64,000 nt of DNA, taken from Brachynemurus nebulosus. Lineage: Eukaryota; Arthropoda; Insecta; Neuroptera; Myrmeleontidae. The position numbers were made by a program, and so were the translations under genes. The notes under the pieces were generated by a model. The model saw only the letters and a list, made by a program, of their open reading frames with translations, was not told the DNA's origin and ran no database searches. Within the stretch, counting starts at the first letter, position 1. The number at the start of each line of letters is the position of its first letter. Below are positions 47,131 through 58,636 of the stretch, piece after piece. Location of the stretch: the NCBI GenBank assembly GCA_035578155.1, contig JAPWDM010000001.1:77305972-77369971 (forward strand), in the 5' to 3' direction.

Positions 47131-47724
47131 ATGGCGCCGCGTATGAGAAGTACTGCGTGCAATAAGTGGTCCAAGAAATTTGATAAAATAGAATTATTAT
47201 GTTGTAATGGTGAATGTGAAAGTGCTTTTCACACAAAATGTGTCGGTATATCTACCGAAGGTGTCGGTATATCTACCGAAATGTTATCCAGGATGAATAT
47301 TAACGGTGAAATTAATAAATGGAAATGTGAATCTTGCAGTGTAAATGTAACTTCAAAAATTTATTTTACTATTAGTAGTAATACGAGTGAATCAACTTTA
47401 GCCACATCAGATACGAACGAAAATAACAGTTCTAAAACAGATTTAGAAATAATAAGTATAGAAACTATCGAGAAGCTTACGATGGAAGAAAAGATCGATC
47501 TGCTGCTATATAACCAATATACTTTTAACAACAAGATTATTAGTTTAACTAAGCAATTAAATGATACGTTGAAACAAAGTGAATTAAAAGATCAAAGAAT
47601 CCAAAAACTGGAAGAAGAAATAAAGAATTTAAAAGGTAAACAAAATTCGAAAAATAACCATCAAAATTTACAAGTACCTAAAGTAGGTCAAGCATCTGAC
47701 GTTGTCAATAATGGAGTATTATAA
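47131..47724 (+). pseudogene. PHD-finger ORF1 of a non-LTR retrotransposon (probable, broken)
   Basis: Encodes about 197 aa. The N-terminal finger ACNKWSKKFDKIELLC, CNGECESAFHTKC, WKCESC is PHD-like, but the second zinc ligand is Trp instead of Cys. A 21-bp tandem duplication gives VGISTEGVGISTE. A coiled coil follows (EEKIDLLLYNQYTFNNK to LEEEIKNLKGK). PHD plus coiled coil is typical of ORF1 in CR1-like and related insect LINEs. The frame closes at 47724. More of the protein (YASVVANKKPKEKQ) is found after a MITE at 47887-48262. A host PHD protein is less likely. Confidence 0.55.
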
Positions 47725-47886
47725 GATGGAGGTCAAACTTATATGAGAGGAACTGACAAAATTGGTCAGGAAAATGGTACATACAAGGCTTTCTTTTTTT
47801 ACCACTTGCGGCGTTAATAATGTTAAAATACTGATGTGAATATAGCGAATATAGTAACATTAAACGGATAAAACAGAATGTAAATA

Positions 47887-48262
47887 CAGTACTTATTCTC
47901 AAATGGAAACACGTCCGGACTGGGGAAGTGAGTGTTTCCATTTGAGAATCACCAATGTCGGTTGATGATATTTAATAATAAGGAAATACATAGAAATTAC
48001 ATATGTACGAAATAAACTCTTATAGTTTAAATTACTTTATACGGCTAATATCCAATGGTACTGACTCCAATTTTACATAGTGACGTCAGCAAATTATGTA
48101 ATATACAATGTAAATGATGCGACTCAAAATAAAAATTGTTAAGTTTATTTTAAAACCCACTTTATAACTGAGTTGAACATTGAAAAAGATTCCAGAAGAT
48201 TCTATTCAAAAGCTAATAAAGATAATATAGAAGCTCGCGTTTCCATTTGAGAATAAGTACTG
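47887..48262. mobile_element. pogo/Tigger-type MITE, 376 bp
   Basis: Perfect 24-bp terminal inverted repeats beginning CAGTACTTATTCTC and ending GGAAAC, flanked by TA on both sides (47885-47886 and 48263-48264). A CAGT start and a TA target duplication are hallmarks of the pogo group. Identical ends suggest recent insertion. A third, internal copy of GTTTCCATTTGAGAAT lies at about 47932. Its TIR differs from that of the pogo element at 49519-51773. Confidence 0.92.
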
Positions 48263-48264
48263 TA

Positions 48265-48498
48265 CCGCTTTCGTATCGTACGAACACGAGTACCATCTTT
48301 GATTTAGACACTTTTTTGAATACATTGAGTTTCGTCTCCTTGTCTAATTTCCATATTGTCAATACTGACGCCACGGCTACAAAATATCAGACTGATGTTT
48401 TATCCAACTTAGGCAAACAACAGTACGCCAGTGTAGTTGCAAATAAAAAACCAAAGGAAAAACAAAATATTATAGTAAAGGAAAAGCAAGTAGGGTAG
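48265..48498 (+). pseudogene. Continuation of the PHD-type ORF1 after the MITE (probable)
   Basis: Open frame ending KQQYASVVANKKPKEKQ, a motif like the SYA(S/T)V segment after the coiled coil in LINE ORF1 proteins. It stops at 48498, just inside the 381-bp duplication. Confidence 0.4.
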
Positions 48499-49252
48499 AC
48501 AGGGGTTATTTGGACAATAAAATTTCTAAGAGGTAATTTGAGCCACTCTTTTCCAATTAACCACTTTACAGAAGTAAGTTGAACATCCAAAAATTACACC
48601 ACACAAAAGATATGACCAAATTAACACACTTAAATAAGTCACTTTTATCCAATTAACCAATTACAGAGGTAAGTTAAACATGCAGAAATTACCCCACACA
48701 AATGATATGACCAAATTACCACACTTAAATAAGTCACTCTTATCCAATTAACCACATACAGAGAGAGGTAAGTTGAACATGCAAAAATTATCCAATACAA
48801 AAATTATGACAAAATTACAACACTTAAATAAGTCGTTCATATCCAATTCACCATATTAAAGAAACAACAGATAGGGTAGACAGGGGTTATTTGAACAATA
48901 AAATTTCTAAGAGGTAATTTGAGCCACTCTTTTCCAATTAACCACTTTACAGAAGTAAGTTGAACATCCAAAAATTACACCACACAAAAGATATGACCAA
49001 ATTACCACACTTAAATAAGTCACTTTTATCCAATTAACCAATTACAGAGGTAAGTTAAACATGCAGAAATTACCCCACACAAATGATATGACCAAATTAC
49101 CACACTTAAATAAGTCACTCTTATCCAATTAACCACATACAGAGAGAGGTAAGTTGAACATGCAAAAATTATCCAATACAAAAATTATGACAAAATTACA
49201 ACACTTAAATAAGTCGTTCATATCCAATTCACCATATTAAAGAAACAACAGA
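48491..49252 (+). repeat. Tandem duplication, 381-bp unit, two near-identical copies
   Basis: Units 48491-48871 and 48872-49252 differ at only a few positions (for example TTTGGACA against TTTGAACA). Each contains three or four diverged sub-units of about 85 bp marked by ACTTAAATAAGTC and TATCCAATTAACCA. The sub-repeats are older than the 381-bp duplication. Confidence 0.95.
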
Positions 49253-49518
49253 TACCGTAAGACGCTCTTTGTACATATGTAACATAAAGAAGACGAAACA
49301 ACAACATCGCTTACAACATACAAAATAAGTGTATATTTGAACTTAGAAAATTTTTACTAAACTTGATTAATTATATGTTAAATATATATTTTAGGAAAAA
49401 ATTAATATTTTGCTAAAGTTAGTGTACATTATAAACACTATAGATATAGGTAAAATAGCATTGTACAGTAATAACACCGGTCACATACAAAAAGTAGTAT
49501 ATATTTGAACTCATTGTA

Positions 49519-51773
49519 CAGTAACAACACATAACATATGATGATTTTTGTATTTAAACTAAATAATAAAACAATATTTGTTACATACAAAAATTAGTGT
49601 ATATTTGAACTGAGAAAAATTTTTTCACATTAATAAGGAATAATACCAAATATTTATATTTAAGTTTTTATATTTATATTTATCGAACAGTTTTTATATT
49701 TATCGGTTTCTTTCAGAAATAACTTAATTAATATATAAAATATAAAAACTGTTCGAGTATTGAATAGCGTTCGTGTATAGTGGCTTTTATCCTATATATA
49801 ATATTAAAAAAAATTGTATCATTTATAAATAATTTTTTTGAAAAATTTATATTGAAATATTTTCACAATTAATACATATATATGTATCACTAGTATTAGG
49901 CACACAATTAATATGCGCCCAGTTTTTGCACAACTGACATTCAATCCACGTTTCTTTGGAGCGACACTTTGAAAATAGTTCATTGCATATTAAGCAAGAA
50001 ATCCTTGATAATAATATTAAACAATCACTATTAATACAAATATTAATTTTTTTAGTAACTTTTTTACACTTTTTTGCTATATTTTGTTCTTTCTCTAATG
50101 TTTTTATCTCTATTGAATCGGTTAAAATACTAGATTTTCTTTTCCTTTTGGTTTGACCCCGTTCTTTTGAAACAGCCCTCGGGTACGGTCGAACTATTTC
50201 TGGAGAAAATATTGGTGTTGAAATTGTAGTTGATGATGTTAAAATTTGCGATTCTGGGGGATCAGTTACGAATGACGGAGCGAAATCATCTTGAGTAAAA
50301 ATATTTTCATTATATGGAAATATTCCAGTCTTTTTAAATCCTTTTATGATATTTTTATTAGTTGTAGCTAATGGTAATGAATCTGTTACTATTTTTGGGA
50401 TATCATATATTGTTATTTTTTCACCTGGATTATTTTTTAACCATAAATCTTGTGCAGTTGAAGCATATTTCTTAAATGGTCCATACACAGCTACATCAAG
50501 TGGTTGTAATTTATGGCTACAATGTGGTGGAAAGGATAACATTACGATCCCATTATCTTTCGCTAAGTTTAAGGTTGGTACATGTAAATGTGAGGAATGA
50601 TTATCTAATACGAGTAATACTGGATTATTAATAGATGGTTTTACGTGTGCGATGAAATGTTGCATGTACATAAAAAATTCTTTATTTGTTACCCAACCGC
50701 TTGAATTGGCTGCACCAATACAACCTTTTGGTCCATTATTAATAAAATGATTTTTATATTTTTTTCGTGGAAATACGAACATAGGAGGCACTGTATTTCC
50801 GTTTGCAGAAACAGCACATATTAGTGTCACATTAGTGCCCCGTTCAGCAGAAGTTATGGAGCCAACATTTTTTTTACCTTTGGCAGCAATTATTTTAATA
50901 GGTTTTAGTACTGTACAAATTCCAGTTTCATCAATGTTCCAAATGTTTGATGCGGTAAATTGATATTTATTCATAACTTCAGCTAATTTTGTGAAAAATG
51001 GTTTTACATTTTCAACATTAAACGATGTTGCTCGTCCGATACTTGTTGGTTCAGGTTTTCTAATTGATAATTCTCTATTCCTTTTTAGAAAACTAGTAAG
51101 CCACTCTTTACCAGCTATTTTATTAAGTTTCCATGTTTCAGGCATTTTAATATTAAATTTTTCAGCACACTCATAAGCAAGCTGACGAACATTTTTGGGA
51201 GTCAATCCATAAAATATCGAAGCCATTTGTAGCAAATAATCTTTTAATGCAATTTCCTGGTCCTTAGAAAATACTTGTCTAGATTTTTTATAACCCATTG
51301 TAGGTAAATCTTGCGTTTCCTTATCTTTATATGCTTTAAATTTAATTACATAACGTGATAATGTCGTACGTTTAATATTAAATTCCTTTGAAGCAGCATT
51401 GATACTTTTATTTCCAAAAATTATTGTTCTTGCGGCATTATTAAAAATTTCAATGGGTATTAGCCCTCTTTCGGTTTTACGTTTATAATTTCTCATATCT
51501 AAAAGAAGTAAGAAACAAAAATTTAATAAAAGAAAATCTTAATAATAGTTTTATTAATGAAAAAATTGTACTTACTTATTATTTATAAATGATACAAATT
51601 GAAATATGACCAAATTTTTAAAAATTGGTTAACAATTGTAAAAACAAGTTCGCATTTACAAAAATTTTGAATAATCTTGCTAACAATTAGTTAAAAACAA
51701 ATAAAAGTGAAAAAAATAAAAACGATTTCTAATTTAAGTACAAAAATCATCGTTATGTATGTGTTGTTTACTG
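49519..51773 (-). mobile_element. pogo/Tigger-superfamily DNA transposon, about 2.26 kb
   Basis: Ends are inverted copies beginning CAGTAACAACACATAA (left) and CAGTAAACAACACATA (right, minus strand), sharing about 44 bp including GATGATTTTTGTA, with TA on each side (49517-49518 and 51774-51775). Partial repeats of the same end lie farther left, near 49316 and 49464, so the left end is complex. One intact transposase gene fills the interior. The right end is about 20 bp from the first rDNA spacer repeat. Confidence 0.82.
49847..51496 (-). CDS. pogo/Tigger-type transposase with C-terminal PHD-like finger
   Basis: 549 aa, uninterrupted, start MRNYKRKTERG. Seen in order: a psq/HTH DNA-binding domain (residues 1-55, INAASKEFNIKRTTLSRY); a CENP-B-type HTH (about 75-150, with KEWLTSFLKRN); a DDE_1 catalytic core with D189 (WNIDETG), D298 (LVLDNHSSH) and D334 (LQPLDVAVYGPFK), a DD35D spacing; a basic stretch (QTKRKRKSS) likely to be a nuclear signal; and a Cys/His-rich end (CLICNELF, WIECQLCKNWAHINC, YICINC). 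By family it cuts and pastes its element at TA sites. All catalytic residues are present, so it could be active. It is unlikely to be a domesticated gene because matching inverted repeats flank it. Confidence 0.92.
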   Translation of the reverse strand: MRNYKRKTERGLIPIEIFNNAARTIIFGNKSINAASKEFNIKRTTLSRYVIKFKAYKDKETQDLPTMGYKKSRQVFSKDQEIALKDYLLQMASIFYGLTPKNVRQLAYECAEKFNIKMPETWKLNKIAGKEWLTSFLKRNRELSIRKPEPTSIGRATSFNVENVKPFFTKLAEVMNKYQFTASNIWNIDETGICTVLKPIKIIAAKGKKNVGSITSAERGTNVTLICAVSANGNTVPPMFVFPRKKYKNHFINNGPKGCIGAANSSGWVTNKEFFMYMQHFIAHVKPSINNPVLLVLDNHSSHLHVPTLNLAKDNGIVMLSFPPHCSHKLQPLDVAVYGPFKKYASTAQDLWLKNNPGEKITIYDIPKIVTDSLPLATTNKNIIKGFKKTGIFPYNENIFTQDDFAPSFVTDPPESQILTSSTTISTPIFSPEIVRPYPRAVSKERGQTKRKRKSSILTDSIEIKTLEKEQNIAKKCKKVTKKINICINSDCLILLSRISCLICNELFSKCRSKETWIECQLCKNWAHINCVPNTSDTYICINCENISI

Positions 51774-51793
51774 TACAAGGTTCAAATCTACAC

Positions 51794-54700
51794 TAAATTT
51801 GTATGAGGGGGAAGTTCTCTTATAACGAACTTTAAATGCAAACATCACGAATGTGTGTGTGTTGTCTCTACCGTATACAACGCTATATTACCTATATGTA
51901 TACTTCTTTTAAAAGAGGGGACGATGTAAAAGACACATTTCATTCACAATATATATTTATATGTGTGTTGTCGCTACCGTATATTTTAAAATCAGTTGTA
52001 TATTAAATGTATGTTTTTGCAACTTTTATATTAGTTGAAAAAACTTATAGAAATAATTAACATGTAGGATGAATTGAATATACTTATTTGTAATACATTA
52101 ACTTATGGGTATTCATTTGCCTTCGTATATGTAAAGTTAATAGTTTGGTTGAAATGACAGAATTAATTTACATGTAGGATGATTTCATCTTTACTTATAA
52201 CTTATATGTACATTGATATGACTTTCGTTTAGGTATTAAAAATTTCATATTCACTTCAATACATTAACTTATGGGTATTCATTTGCCTTCGTATATGTAA
52301 AGTTAATAGTTTGGTTGAAATGACAGAATTAATTTACATGTAGGATGATTTCATCTTTACTAATAACTTATATGTACATTGATATGACTTTCGTTTAGGT
52401 ATTAAAAATTTCATATTCACTTCAATACATTAACTTATGGGTATTCATTTGCCTTCGTATATATAAAGTTAATAGTTTGATTGAAAATGAAGTTTTTGTA
52501 TCTTAAATGTACATTACAACTTTTTGATCTGTTTAAAAAAAAAAAAAAAAAAAAATTTGTATTTTTAATGTACGTTTTTACAAATTTTTGATTAGTTGAA
52601 AAAAAAAATTTTTGTATTTTAAATGTACGTTTTTGCAACTTTTGGATTATTTGAAAAAATTTACATGTAGGATGATTTCATCTTTACTTATAACTTACTG
52701 TTATATGTACATTGATATGACTTTCGTTTAGGTATTAAAAATTTCATATTCACTTCAATACATTAACTTATGGGTATTCATTTGCCTTCGTATATGTAAA
52801 GTTAATAGTTTGATTGAAAATGAAGTTTTTGTATCTTAAATGTACATTACAACTTTTTGATCTGTTTAAAAAAAAAAAAATTTGTATTTTTAATGTACGT
52901 TTTTACAAATTTTTGATTAGTTGAAAAAAAAAATTTTTGTATTTTAAATGTACGTTTTTGCAACTTTTGGATTATTTGAAAAAATTTACATGTAGGATGA
53001 TTTCATCTTTACTAATAACTTATATGTACATTGATATGACTTTCGTTTAGGTATTAAAAATTTCATATTCACTTCAATACATTAACTTATGGGTATTCAT
53101 TTGCCTTCGTATATGTAAAGTTAATAGTTTGGTTGAAATGACAGAATTAATTTACATGTAGGATGATTTCATCTTTACTAATAACTTATATGTACATTGA
53201 TATGACTTTCGTTTAGGTATTAAAAATTTCATATTCACTTCAATACATTAACTTATGGGTATTCATTTGCCTTCGTATATGTAAAGTTAATAGTTTGATT
53301 GAAAATGAAGTTTTTGTATCTTAAATGTACATTACAACTTTTTGATCTGTTTAAAAAAAAAAAAAAAATTGTATTTTTAATGTACGTTTTTACAAATTTT
53401 TGATTAGTTGAAAAAAAAAATTTTTGTATTTTAAATGTACGTTTTTGCAACTTTTGGATTATTTGAAAAAATTTACATGTAGGATGATTTCATCTTTACT
53501 AATAACTTATATGTACATTGATATGACTTTCGTTTAGGTATTAAAAATTTCATAGTCACTTCAATACATTAACTTATGGGTATTCATTTGCCTTCGTATA
53601 TGTAAAGTTAATAGTTTGGTTGAAATGACAGAATTAATTTACATGTAGGATGATTTCATCTTTACTAATAACTTATATGTACATTGATATGACTTTCGTT
53701 TAGGTAAATTTGTATGAGGGGGAAGTTCTCTTATAACGAACTATAAATGCAAACATCACGAATGTGTGTGTGTTGTCTCTACCGTATACAACGCTATATT
53801 ACCTATATGTATACTTCTTTTAAAAGAGGGGACGATGTAAAAGACACATTTCATTCACAATATATATTTATATGTGTGTTGTCGCTACCGTATATTTTAA
53901 AATCAGTTGTATATTAAATGTATGTTTTTGCAACTTTTATATTAGTTGAAAAAACTTATAGAAATAATTAACATGTAGGATGAATTGAATATACTTATTT
54001 GTAATACATTAACTTATGGGTATTCATTTGCCTTCGTATATGTAAAGTTAATAGTTTGGTTGAAATGACAGAATTAATTTACATGTAGGATGATTTCATC
54101 TTTACTTATAACTTATATGTACATTGATATGACTTTCGTTTAGGTATTAAAAATTTCATATTCACTTCAATACATTAACTTATGGGTATTCATTTGCCTT
54201 CGTATATGTAAAGTTAATAGTTTGGTTGAAATGACAGAATTAATTTACATGTAGGATGATTTCATCTTTACTAATAACTTATATGTACATTGATATGACT
54301 TTCGTTTAGGTATTAAAAATTTCATATTCACTTCAATACATTAACTTATGGGTATTCATTTGCCTTCGTATATATAAAGTTAATAGTTTGATTGAAAATG
54401 AAGTTTTTGTATCTTAAATGTACATTACAACTTTTTGATCTGTTTAAAAAAAAAAAAAAAAAAAATTTGTATTTTTAATGTACGTTTTTACAAATTTTTG
54501 ATTAGTTGAAAAAAAAAATTTTTGTATTTTAAATGTACGTTTTTGCAACTTTTGGATTATTTGAAAAAATTTACATGTAGGATGATTTCATCTTTACTTA
54601 TAACTTACTGTTATATGTACATTGATATGACTTTCGTTTAGGTATTAAAAATTTCATATTCACTTCAATACATTAACTTATGGGTATTCATTTGCCTTCG

Positions 54701-56915
54701 TATATGTAAAGTTAATAGTTTGATTGAAAATGAAGTTTTTGTATCTTAAATGTACATTACAACTTTTTGATCTGTTTAAAAAAAAAAAAAATTTGTATTT
54801 TTAATGTACGTTTTTACAAATTTTTGATTAGTTGAAAAAAAAAATTTTTGTATTTTAAATGTACGTTTTTGCAACTTTTGGATTATTTGAAAAAATTTAC
54901 ATGTAGGATGATTTCATCTTTACTAATAACTTATATGTACATTGATATGACTTTCGTTTAGGTATTAAAAATTTCATATTCACTTCAATACATTAACTTA
55001 TGGGTATTCATTTGCCTTCGTATATGTAAAGTTAATAGTTTGGTTGAAATGACAGAATTAATTTACATGTAGGATGATTTCATCTTTACTAATAACTTAT
55101 ATGTACATTGATATGACTTTCGTTTAGGTATTAAAAATTTCATATTCACTTCAATACATTAACTTATGGGTATTCATTTGCCTTCGTATATGTAAAGTTA
55201 ATAGTTTGATTGAAAATGAAGTTTTTGTATCTTAAATGTACATTACAACTTTTTGATCTGTTTAAAAAAAAAAAAAAAATTGTATTTTTAATGTACGTTT
55301 TTACAAATTTTTGATTAGTTGAAAAAAAAAATTTTTGTATTTTAAATGTACGTTTTTGCAACTTTTGGATTATTTGAAAAAATTTACATGTAGGATGATT
55401 TCATCTTTACTAATAACTTATATGTACATTGATATGACTTTCGTTTAGGTATTAAAAATTTCATAGTCACTTCAATACATTAACTTATGGGTATTCATTT
55501 GCCTTCGTATATGTAAAGTTAATAGTTTGGTTGAAATGACAGAATTAATTTACATGTAGGATGATTTCATCTTTACTAATAACTTATATGTACATTGATA
55601 TGACTTTCGTTTAGGTAAATTTGTATGAGGGGGAAGTTCTCTTATAACGAACTATAAATGCAAACATCACGAATGTGTGTGTGTTGTCTCTACCGTATAC
55701 AACGCTATATTACCTATATGTATACTTCTTTTAAAAGAGGGGACGTTGTAAAAGACACATTTCATTCGCAATATATATTTATATGTGTGTTGTCGCTACC
55801 GTATATTTTAAAATCAGTTGTATATTAAATGTATGTTTTTGCAACTTTTATATTAGTTGAAAAAACTTATAGAAATAATTAACATGTAGGATGAATTGAA
55901 TATACTTATTTGTAATACATTAACTTATGGGTATTCATTTGCCTTCGTATATGTAAAGTTAATAGTTTGGTTGAAATGACAGAATTAATTTACATGTAGG
56001 ATGATTTCATCTTTACTTATAACTTATATGTACATTGATATGACTTTCGTTTAGGTATTAAAAATTTCATATTCACTTCAATACATTAACTTATGGGTAT
56101 TCATTTGCCTTCGTATATGTAAAGTTAATAGTTTGGTTGAAATGACAGAATTAATTTACATGTAGGATGATTTCATCTTTACTAATAACTTGTATGTACA
56201 TTGATATGACTTTCGTTTAGGTATTAAAAATTTCATATTCACTTCAATACATTAACTTATGGGTATTCATTTGCCTTCGTATATGTAAAGTTAATAGTTT
56301 GGTTGAAATGACAGAATTAATTTACATGTAGGATGATTTCATCCTTACTAATAACTTGTATGTACATTGATATGACTTTCGTTTAGGTATTAAAAATTTC
56401 ATATTCACTTCAATACATTAACTTATGGGTATTCATTTGCCTTCGTATATGTAAAGTTAATAGTTTGGTTGAAATGACAGAATTAATTTACATGTAGGAT
56501 GATTTCATCTTTACTAATAACTTATATGTACATTGATATGACTTTCGTTTAGGTATTAAAAATTTCATATTCACTTCAATACATTAACTTATGGGTATTC
56601 ATTTGCCTTCGTATATGTAAAGTTAATAGTTTGATTGAAAATGAAGTTTTTGTATCTTAAATGTACATTACAACTTTTTGATCTGTTTAAAAAAAAAAAA
56701 AAAAAAAAATTTGTATTTTTAATGTACGTTTTTACAAATTTTTGATTAGTTGAAAAAAAAAATTTTTGTATTTTAAATGTACGTTTTTGCAACTTTTGGA
56801 TTATTTGAAAAAATTTACATGTAGGATGATTTCATCTTTACTTATAACTTACTGTTATATGTACACTGATATGACTTTCGTTTAGGTATTAAAAATTTCA
56901 TATTCACTTGTATGT
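51794..56915 (+). repeat. rDNA intergenic spacer array: 1911-bp higher-order repeats with 166-bp sub-units
   Basis: The landmark AATTTGTATGAGGGGGAAG starts units at 51794, 53705 and 55616, an exact 1911-bp period. Inside, a 166-bp module recurs (ACATTAACTTATGGGTATTC, ACATGTAGGATGATTTCATC). A longer variant carries an insert with an A-run of 13-22 and ATGTACGTTTTTACAAA. The third unit is not a plain copy: extra 166-bp modules are present and it ends near 56915. Its position upstream of 18S and its structure identify it as IGS. IGS repeats often act as Pol I enhancers. Confidence 0.92.
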
Positions 56916-57475
56916 TAAATATACAATATGTTTCATATATTTATATAAAAACATAAAAAACAGAAAAATAAATGAAAAATTTAAAAAAAGTTTCTTATAT
57001 TTCAATATAAACTTTAAAAAACTTCAATTCTAATAACTTATTTTATAGTTTTAATCAATTTTGTAACGAATTAAAACAAAAAAATATAAAAAAAAAGTAA
57101 AATTTACCACGCTTCTGGTTCCAAAACATTATTATAAGATGGTGGTGCCTTTTCAAATATCGATGTATATGGTTGACAAACGTTATGAATGGATCGGTCG
57201 AAGTATATGAAACTATTGTGTATATGTGTAAGAGCATTACATTAATAGTTTTGATTTTGACTAGGTTCTGTTCTTTTGAAAATATTATGTTTTATAATAT
57301 GATATTTTCAAATAATTTTTGTTTACTGTAATAACATCGTAAAGGTACCTCATCGAAAAATTATGAAAAGGTATAAAGTAAGTGTTTTGGTATTAAAAAA
57401 TATGTTAACATATATTTTTTATTAACCGTAAACCATTTATATATACATATATGTATATATGTATGTATATATATA

Positions 57476-57544
<69 letters not shown>

Positions 57545-58005
57545 TATACATGTAATACGTACATATTGTATAAAAATAAGTTGGTAATGATGGTTCTTTA
57601 TCCTCATATGCAACTTTATATATGTAAAACAATGTTGTATGTATTTCACAATAATAAATTAAACATTTATTTGAATGTGATATATCTGTAAAGAGCATAT
57701 TGATAAGATTTTTTTTTTTTTAAATCATAAATTATTAATATGGTCCTCGTCCCTAGACTTGATTGCAGCCAGTACGTTAACAGTTATCTCGATTGCTATG
57801 TACTTATTATTTTATAAAGATAATAGAGATCATAGTTGGGATAACGGTGCTCTGATGGCATAGTTCCGATTCGACACTTCAAGTTAACAATGCCGGGCTG
57901 TTAATCGGGATCTGCGTATTGCAGTGGCTAGGAGGTGGGTGGATAACATATCATATGTTAATAAATGTTATTATAATTTTATTGTGTTAAATGTAAAATG
58001 GTATA

Positions 58006-58062
<57 letters not shown>

Positions 58063-58636
58063 GTATCTATATGTATATATATATATATAAAATTTTTATA
58101 ATTTTTCCATCTTATACTATGTCAAAGCAAGTCCATGGGCCATAGGTGTTAAACCTTAGGCTCTTATGTGGACAAACAATTTTATAAAATAAATTTTTTA
58201 ATAAATTTATAATGCAAGAAACTCACTACATACCAAGCGAGAATGAAGTGTGTTATTTGAACGTAAAATAAATATATATTTTATATATTTAAAAATTGTC
58301 GCATACAATCTAGCGAAGAGTTATGAGCAAATGTTTGAATTATTTCAATAAAACTAAATTACTTAAAATATATGGTAATAGTTTTTATTCAAATATGAAT
58401 ATTTTCAAAAAAGAATTTTTTTTATTTTTTTAAATATTAAAAATTTTAGAAAATATTTTTTATATAAAAAGTAACAAAAGAAATAAATTTATTTTTATTT
58501 CAATTTTTGTTATAATTTTTATATGTTTATATCAGTTTATGAAGAAATTTCATACTGATTAATAAATGAAAAACTTTTTAAAATATTTCTTTTTTTTTAA
58601 ATTGGAATAATTTTATTAAGTTTGGAACATACAGTT
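56916..58636 (+). other. Spacer between IGS repeats and 18S (promoter and external transcribed spacer region)
   Basis: AT-rich, with two AT-dinucleotide tracts (about 57470-57541 and 58007-58090). A patch of more balanced composition at about 57735-57950 is the only non-AT-rich part and is a plausible site for the Pol I promoter. No conserved Pol I promoter motif is known across insects, so this rests on position and composition. Confidence 0.5.

Noticed and set aside
47131..47724. Host PHD-finger transcription regulator
   Set aside because: One zinc ligand is lost, a coiled coil of LINE-ORF1 type follows, and the locus is transposon-rich; the retrotransposon reading is more likely.
48491..49252. 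CRISPR-like repeat-spacer pattern
   Set aside because: Eukaryotic context; units are contiguous tandem repeats without unique spacers of constant length.
52435..56792. Four recurrent minus-strand ORFs of 65-67 aa (MQKRTFKIQKFF...)
   Set aside because: They are the same IGS module repeated; composition is AT-driven, the poly-Phe comes from an A-run of variable length, and no start context or domain supports a gene.
51794..56915. CRISPR-like or centromeric satellite reading of the 166-bp modules
   Set aside because: They lie directly upstream of 18S with a higher-order period, which identifies rDNA spacer.
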